Shown here in pieces: positions 59,736 through 64,000 of a stretch of 64,000 bases of DNA. This DNA comes from Bifidobacterium eulemuris (GTDB taxonomy: Bacteria > Actinomycetota > Actinomycetes > Actinomycetales > Bifidobacteriaceae). The notes beneath the pieces were generated by a model, which was given only the letters and a program-made list of their open reading frames with translations, made no database searches and had not been told where the DNA came from. The stretch's first letter is position 1, and the number at the start of each line of letters is the position of its first letter. A program made the translations under genes and the position numbers. The stretch covers positions 2,294,001-2,358,000 of the forward strand of contig NZ_CP062938.1 in assembly GCF_014898155.1 (NCBI RefSeq), read 5' to 3'.

Positions 59736-60656
59736 ATGAGCGGGGCCACCCACACGAGCCGCCATCCCCGTACCGGCGGATGGCGGCGGTGGCTCGGCGA
59801 ACAGCCGATTGGCGGATTGTTCGCCCTGCCGTATGTGATCTTCGTCCTGGTGATCTTCGCCTATCCTCTGGGATATGCCATCTATATGGCGTTCCATGAT
59901 TACTTCTTCACCGCTCCCGGCGTGAACGTGGATAAGCCGTTTGTCGGATTTGAGAACTTCATCACCGTGCTGAGCGATCCGGACGTGTTGCAGGCGTTCC
60001 GCAACATTCTGGTGTTCCTGGTGATCAACGTTCCATTGACCGTGGTCCTTTCGATGATTCTGGCCAATGTGCTCAACGCCGGCGTCCGCTGGGCGGCCAT
60101 GTTCCGCATCGCGTTCTACCTTCCCTACATCACCGCAAGCGTGTCCCTGGTCGGCGTATGGCTGCTGCTGTTCTCCCAGAACGGTCTGATCAACTCGATC
60201 CTCGGCTCATGGGCGCCCGACCCGTCGTGGTTGTCCAACACACGGCTCGCGATGCCGCTGATCGCGCTGTACGTCACATGGAAACAGCTCGGATTCTATA
60301 TTCTGCTGTATCTCGCGGCGTTGCAGAACGTGCCCAAGGAACTGCATGAGGCGGCCGAAATGGATGGATGCAACGGCTTGCAACGGTTCTGGCATGTGAC
60401 GGTCCCCAGCGTTCGTTCCACCACCACATTGGTGTTGGTGCTCGCCATCATCACCGGCTCCAACCTTTTCACGGAACCCTACCTACTCACCAACGGCGGA
60501 GGCCCCGATGGATCCAGCACCACTCCGGTGCTGCTGATCTACCAGCTCGGCATCCAGCAGCAGAATCCTGATCTGGCGTCGGCCATCGGCATGCTCCTTG
60601 TCATCCTCGTCGGTCTGATGTCGATGATCGCCAACCAGTTGAATAAGGAGAAGTGA
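59736..60656 (+). CDS. ABC sugar importer, permease (MalF-like)
   Basis: The 306-residue product starts at ATG 59736. There are six membrane segments (for example GLFALPYVIFVLVIFAYPLG and AAMFRIAFYLPYITASVSLV) and the cytoplasmic EAA loop ELHEAAEMDGCNGLQRFWHV, then TVPSVRSTTTLVLVLAI. It pairs with the next gene to form the channel of the importer. The stop lies 1 base from the start of the second permease. Confidence 0.93.
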   Translation: MSGATHTSRHPRTGGWRRWLGEQPIGGLFALPYVIFVLVIFAYPLGYAIYMAFHDYFFTAPGVNVDKPFVGFENFITVLSDPDVLQAFRNILVFLVINVPLTVVLSMILANVLNAGVRWAAMFRIAFYLPYITASVSLVGVWLLLFSQNGLINSILGSWAPDPSWLSNTRLAMPLIALYVTWKQLGFYILLYLAALQNVPKELHEAAEMDGCNGLQRFWHVTVPSVRSTTTLVLVLAIITGSNLFTEPYLLTNGGGPDGSSTTPVLLIYQLGIQQQNPDLASAIGMLLVILVGLMSMIANQLNKEK

Positions 60657-60657
60657 C

Positions 60658-61497
60658 ATGCGACATCCACATCCCGTGCGCGTCGTACTGCGCTACGTCG
60701 TCATCATACTGGCGGCTTTGATGTTCGCGTTCCCGTTCTACTTCATGGTCGTCGGCGCGTTCCAGGACAATCCGACCAACACCCCTGACAAGCTCCTGCC
60801 GACCTCCGGTTGGACCATTGAGAACTTCGTGGAGACGAACAGCCGCATCGATCTGCTGCAATCGCTGTGCAATTCACTGATTTTCGTCGGTGGTGTTCTG
60901 CTGGGCACGGTGGTGTTCGGTCTGCTCGCCGGATATGCGGTGTCCTGCCTCGATTTCCGTGGCAGAGGAGGCGTGTGGGTACTGATGCTGCTGGTGCAGA
61001 TGATTCCGTTCCAGCTGTTGATGATTCCCCTGTATGTGCAGATCACCCGCTCCTACGGATTGGGCGACACCTACATAGGCATGATCCTGCCGTTCCTGAT
61101 CAACACGACGGCGGTGTTCATCTTCGCGCAGTTCTTCAAAGCGCTGCCTCGATCCATTTTCGAAGCCGCGAGAATCGACGGGGCCGGCGAGATCAGAATC
61201 CTTTGGACCATCGCCATTCCGCTGGTTCGTCCCGCGTTGGTGACCGCGATCCTCGTCACGTTCATCGGCCCCTGGAACGAGTTCCTATGGCCGTTCCTTA
61301 TCACCAAAGACACGAGCATGCAGCCGTTGGCCGTATCTCTGGCGAACTTCATCGCCAGCGTCTCGACATCCATGGCCAATCCGAACGGAGCGATCCTCGC
61401 CGGCGCCACGGTGCTGGCGTTCCCCGTGATCGTGCTGTTCTGCGTGTTCCAAAAGTATTTCCAGACCACCAACATCGGTGCGGCAACGAAAGGATAA
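60658..61497 (+). CDS. ABC sugar importer, permease (MalG-like)
   Basis: The 279-residue product starts at ATG 60658 after AAGGAG. It has six membrane segments and the EAA loop SIFEAARIDGAGEIRILWTI, then AIPLVRPALVTAILVTFIGP WNEF, the standard MalG region. With the MalF-like protein it forms the membrane part of the oligosaccharide importer. The operon continues with the GH130 gene 6 bases downstream. Confidence 0.93.
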   Translation: MRHPHPVRVVLRYVVIILAALMFAFPFYFMVVGAFQDNPTNTPDKLLPTSGWTIENFVETNSRIDLLQSLCNSLIFVGGVLLGTVVFGLLAGYAVSCLDFRGRGGVWVLMLLVQMIPFQLLMIPLYVQITRSYGLGDTYIGMILPFLINTTAVFIFAQFFKALPRSIFEAARIDGAGEIRILWTIAIPLVRPALVTAILVTFIGPWNEFLWPFLITKDTSMQPLAVSLANFIASVSTSMANPNGAILAGATVLAFPVIVLFCVFQKYFQTTNIGAATKG

Positions 61498-61503
61498 TCT
61501 GTA

Positions 61504-62511
61504 ATGACCGCTCACCACGCAACCAGCTTCTTCACCGGAGCAGCCTTCCCCCTCGGACCGTTCGTCCCCTACGAGAACAATCCGATCCTGACCCCATTGG
61601 GCGGTTCATGGGAGTCGTCCAACCTGTATAATCCCGCCGCGCTGGTGGTCGACGACGAAGTCGTGCTCATCTACCGGGCCCATGCGGACGATATCGTTTC
61701 GCATCTGGGTATCGCCCGCAGCAAGGACGGCGTCCATTTCGAGCGGCAAAGCGATCCCATCATCTCCCCGGAGCATGAATACGAGCGGTACGGATGCGAG
61801 GATCCGCGCATCTCCGTCATCGATGGCACCTATTACCTGACCTACACCGGTTGGGACCGGCGCGAAGCGCAGCTGTGCCTGGCGACCAGCACGGATCTCG
61901 AGCATTGGACCAAACACGGCCCGCTGTTCAAGGACTTCGACACGTTCAAGCCCACGCCCGACGCGCACGGACACAATTGGTCGAAGGCGGGCGTGATCGT
62001 TCCCCACAAAATGCAGGGAAAGTGGTGGATGTACTTCGGTGAGGGCTGCATCTATTGGGCGACCAGCGACGATCTGATCCACTGGACTCCCGGCACCACC
62101 GATGAGGAACCCATGTACAAGCCCACCGCGGGCACGTTCGACGCGGACCTCGTCGAAATCGGCGCGCCCCCGGTGCTCACGGACAACGGCCTACTGTTGT
62201 TCGTGATGAATGGCGCCACCCGCACCCCGAAGCCGGAGGGTGGTTGGGACGTCGATTACCGTTGCGGACAGTTCGCCATCGATCCCGACCACCCGGACCA
62301 GGTCATCGCCCGCATGCAGACCCCGTGGCTGAAGCCGCAAAGCTTCGAAGACCACCACGGTCTGATCCCGAACGTGACGTTCGTGGAAGGCCTGGTGAAA
62401 TTCCATGGCAAATGGTTCGCCTATTACGGACAATCGGATACGACGCTCGCGGTCGCGATCCATGATCCGGAACGGCAGTGGGGCGACGCGTTCGTCGCCG
62501 CGCTCGACTGA
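61504..62511 (+). CDS. GH130 beta-mannoside phosphorylase/mannosidase
   Basis: The 335-residue protein is a five-bladed beta-propeller of the GH130 family. YENNPILTP and GSWESSNLYNPAALVV start it, RYGCEDPRIS carries the family's catalytic Asp, and YYLTYTGWDRREAQLCLATS and NWSKAGVIVP follow. GH130 enzymes phosphorolyse or hydrolyse beta-1,4 or beta-1,2 mannosides. The subfamily, and thus substrate, cannot be fixed here; N-glycan core Man-GlcNAc or mannan oligosaccharides are likely with the GH2 enzyme next to it. AAAGGATAATCTGTAATG gives the ribosome site. Confidence 0.9.
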   Translation: MTAHHATSFFTGAAFPLGPFVPYENNPILTPLGGSWESSNLYNPAALVVDDEVVLIYRAHADDIVSHLGIARSKDGVHFERQSDPIISPEHEYERYGCEDPRISVIDGTYYLTYTGWDRREAQLCLATSTDLEHWTKHGPLFKDFDTFKPTPDAHGHNWSKAGVIVPHKMQGKWWMYFGEGCIYWATSDDLIHWTPGTTDEEPMYKPTAGTFDADLVEIGAPPVLTDNGLLLFVMNGATRTPKPEGGWDVDYRCGQFAIDPDHPDQVIARMQTPWLKPQSFEDHHGLIPNVTFVEGLVKFHGKWFAYYGQSDTTLAVAIHDPERQWGDAFVAALD

Positions 62512-62525
62512 GACAGCGAGACGAC

Positions 62526-64000
62526 ATGGGATATATGCGAGACAACGTCTTCCGTGGTTTATCGGACGGATGGACGGTACGGGCGCTCACCACACAGGAG
62601 ATTCCGGCCGAGCTGCGCGACACGCTCGGCCGGGGGATCCCGGCTCGGGTCCCCGGCGAGGTGACGGTCGATCTGATGGAGGCCGGTCTTATCGACGACC
62701 CGTTCGACGGCTGCAACGAACAGGTGCTGCAGTGGATCGGCCGATGCGATTGGGAATACCGCTGCACGTTCGATTGGAACGACGACGGGCTCGAACGGCA
62801 CGATTTGGTCGCGTTCGGGTTGGACACCATCGCCTCCGTTCGACTCAACGGCCATCAGGTCGGTATGGCGCGGAACTTCCATCGCACCTACCGGTGGGAT
62901 GTCGGACGCTACTTGCGTGACGGGGAGAATACGCTGACGGTCGAGTTCGCGGCACCCACGACATACACCGAAATGCGCGAACGTGATTACGGCGTGTACC
63001 CGCATGCGTCGTTGCCGGCGTTCAACCAGATTCGCAAGCCAGCTTCCTCATTCGGCTGGGATTGGGGCGTCAACGCCGTCAACGTGGGCATCGTGCAGCC
63101 TATAGGCTTGGAATCCTGGTCCGGCTGCCGACTGGAGCAGGTCGTCACCCAAGCCGACGTCAGGGAAGACGGTACGGGTGTTTTGGATTGCGTCGTGGAC
63201 ACCACGCGTGCCGGCGACCGTTCCGAAGCGCCGGTGATCGCGGAGCTGTACGACGGGGATAATCTGGTCGCCTCATGCGAGCGGACGATTCCCGCGAACC
63301 GCAATACGATCGAGATGCGTTTGACGGTCGAGCAAGCGGCGTTGTGGTGGCCGGTGGGATACGGGGAACCGCATCTCTACACGCTTGAAATCCGGTTGCC
63401 GGAAGAGTCGCGTTCATGTTCGCAATGGCAGGGGAGTGTGGGCTTCCGAACCGTCGCGATCGATGTGGACGCGGACCGATATGGTCGGCCGTTTTCGATT
63501 CATGTCAACGGATGTCCCGTGCATGCGCGGGGATATAACTGGGTTCCCGCGGATGCGCTTATCAGCCGTGCCACGCCTGAACTCATCACCGCACGTATGG
63601 TTGATCTTGTCGAATCCAACAGCAACATGCTGCGCATATGGGGCGGCGGCCTCTATGAGAGCGAGGAGCTTTACGATTTCGCGGACCGCCACGGCGTCAT
63701 GATCTGGCAGGACTTCCCCTTCGCCTGCGCCGCCTATCCGGAGGATCTGGAAACCCAAGCGGAGGTCGACGTCGAAGCCCGTGAGCAGATCGCGCGGCTG
63801 AACACGCATCCCAGTCTGGTCATTTGGAACGGCTCCAATGAAAACTACATGGAGGCGACCGGATGGCTCGGCATCGGACTGCGTGATGACGATCTTCCCG
63901 CTGACGACGCCGGACGCCATGACAAACCGTGGGGCGACCACTATTACGCTCACCAGTTGCCGGAACTGCTCAAGGAGCTTCGGACGACCGCCGCGTATAT
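62526..64000 (+). CDS. GH2 beta-mannosidase (3' end outside window)
   Basis: The frame is open from ATG 62526 (ATG 62535 is an alternative) to the right edge, giving about 490 residues of an expected 800-900. The N-terminal sugar-binding domain has WEYRCTFDWNDDGLERHDLV and FGLDTIASVRLNG. The linker has NQIRKPASSFGWDWG, typical of beta-mannosidases, and the (beta/alpha)8 domain begins with YNWVPADALISR, SNMLRIWGGGLYESEELYDF, WQDFPFACAAYP and HPSLVIWNGSNENYMEA. The Glu after Asn in WNGSNEN is the acid/base. It should remove terminal beta-mannose from imported oligosaccharides in the cytoplasm, as no signal peptide is present. Confidence 0.95.
   Translation, partial: MGYMRDNVFRGLSDGWTVRALTTQEIPAELRDTLGRGIPARVPGEVTVDLMEAGLIDDPFDGCNEQVLQWIGRCDWEYRCTFDWNDDGLERHDLVAFGLDTIASVRLNGHQVGMARNFHRTYRWDVGRYLRDGENTLTVEFAAPTTYTEMRERDYGVYPHASLPAFNQIRKPASSFGWDWGVNAVNVGIVQPIGLESWSGCRLEQVVTQADVREDGTGVLDCVVDTTRAGDRSEAPVIAELYDGDNLVASCERTIPANRNTIEMRLTVEQAALWWPVGYGEPHLYTLEIRLPEESRSCSQWQGSVGFRTVAIDVDADRYGRPFSIHVNGCPVHARGYNWVPADALISRATPELITARMVDLVESNSNMLRIWGGGLYESEELYDFADRHGVMIWQDFPFACAAYPEDLETQAEVDVEAREQIARLNTHPSLVIWNGSNENYMEATGWLGIGLRDDDLPADDAGRHDKPWGDHYYAHQLPELLKELRTTAAY

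Noticed and set aside
1..64000. tRNA, rRNA or known riboswitch
   Set aside because: No tRNA arms, rRNA segments or recognisable riboswitch aptamers were noticed in the intergenic regions when read by eye.

Overview
The window looks like a chromosomal segment of a Bifidobacterium. The native parts are GC-rich, the operons are tightly packed, the carbohydrate genes (LacI regulator, ABC sugar importer, GH130 and GH2 enzymes) are of the bifidobacterial kind, and there is a high-GC IS21-family element. No rRNA or tRNA gene was recognised. The genus is an inference from gene content and composition; no marker gene is present.

Layout. 1-1098: ATPase running off the left edge. 1333-2994: the priming glycosyl-1-phosphate transferase for exopolysaccharide (EPS). 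3600-4034: small unknown protein. 4424-10081: an accessory patch. It holds an intact guanine deaminase behind a truncated permease, an AAA+ ATPase, and a three-gene cassette (candidate HigB/RelE-like toxin, Xre antitoxin, SecB-like chaperone) that resembles a toxin-antitoxin-chaperone (TAC) module. The patch is bracketed by two decayed pieces of a second guanine deaminase gene, as if it had been inserted into an older copy. 10149-51027: a very large EPS locus made of three complete Wzx/Wzy units. Unit A is on the minus strand (20506 to 10149), unit B on the minus strand (37572 to 25595) and unit C on the plus strand (37925 to 51027). Each has its own flippase, polymerase and glycosyltransferases. 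Only one Wzz/tyrosine kinase (20791-22359) and one priming enzyme are present. The same palindrome (core ATAACGGCCGTTAT) lies just upstream of the first gene of all three units, in the same orientation relative to that gene. An IS21-like element (22961-25555) with a broken istB sits between the kinase and unit B.

Right part. 51295-53639: a wall-anchored proline-rich protein and a fourth polymerase/ligase-like membrane protein. 54100-56249: a two-gene ABC-type ATPase plus TOPRIM-like pair, a likely phage-defence module. 56250-57180: non-coding repeat DNA. 57187-64000: a mannoside utilisation operon (LacI regulator with a double operator, ABC importer, GH130 enzyme and a GH2 beta-mannosidase cut by the window end).

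How it works together. The priming enzyme loads the first sugar on undecaprenyl phosphate. In units A and C an Alg14/Alg13-like pair probably adds the second sugar, while unit B starts with a GT4 enzyme instead. Further transferases, acetyltransferases and pyruvyltransferases finish each repeat unit. Wzx and Wzy export and polymerise it, and the Wzz-kinase controls chain length. Much of units B and C, and parts of A, are far more AT-rich than their surroundings, which points to acquisition from low-GC bacteria.
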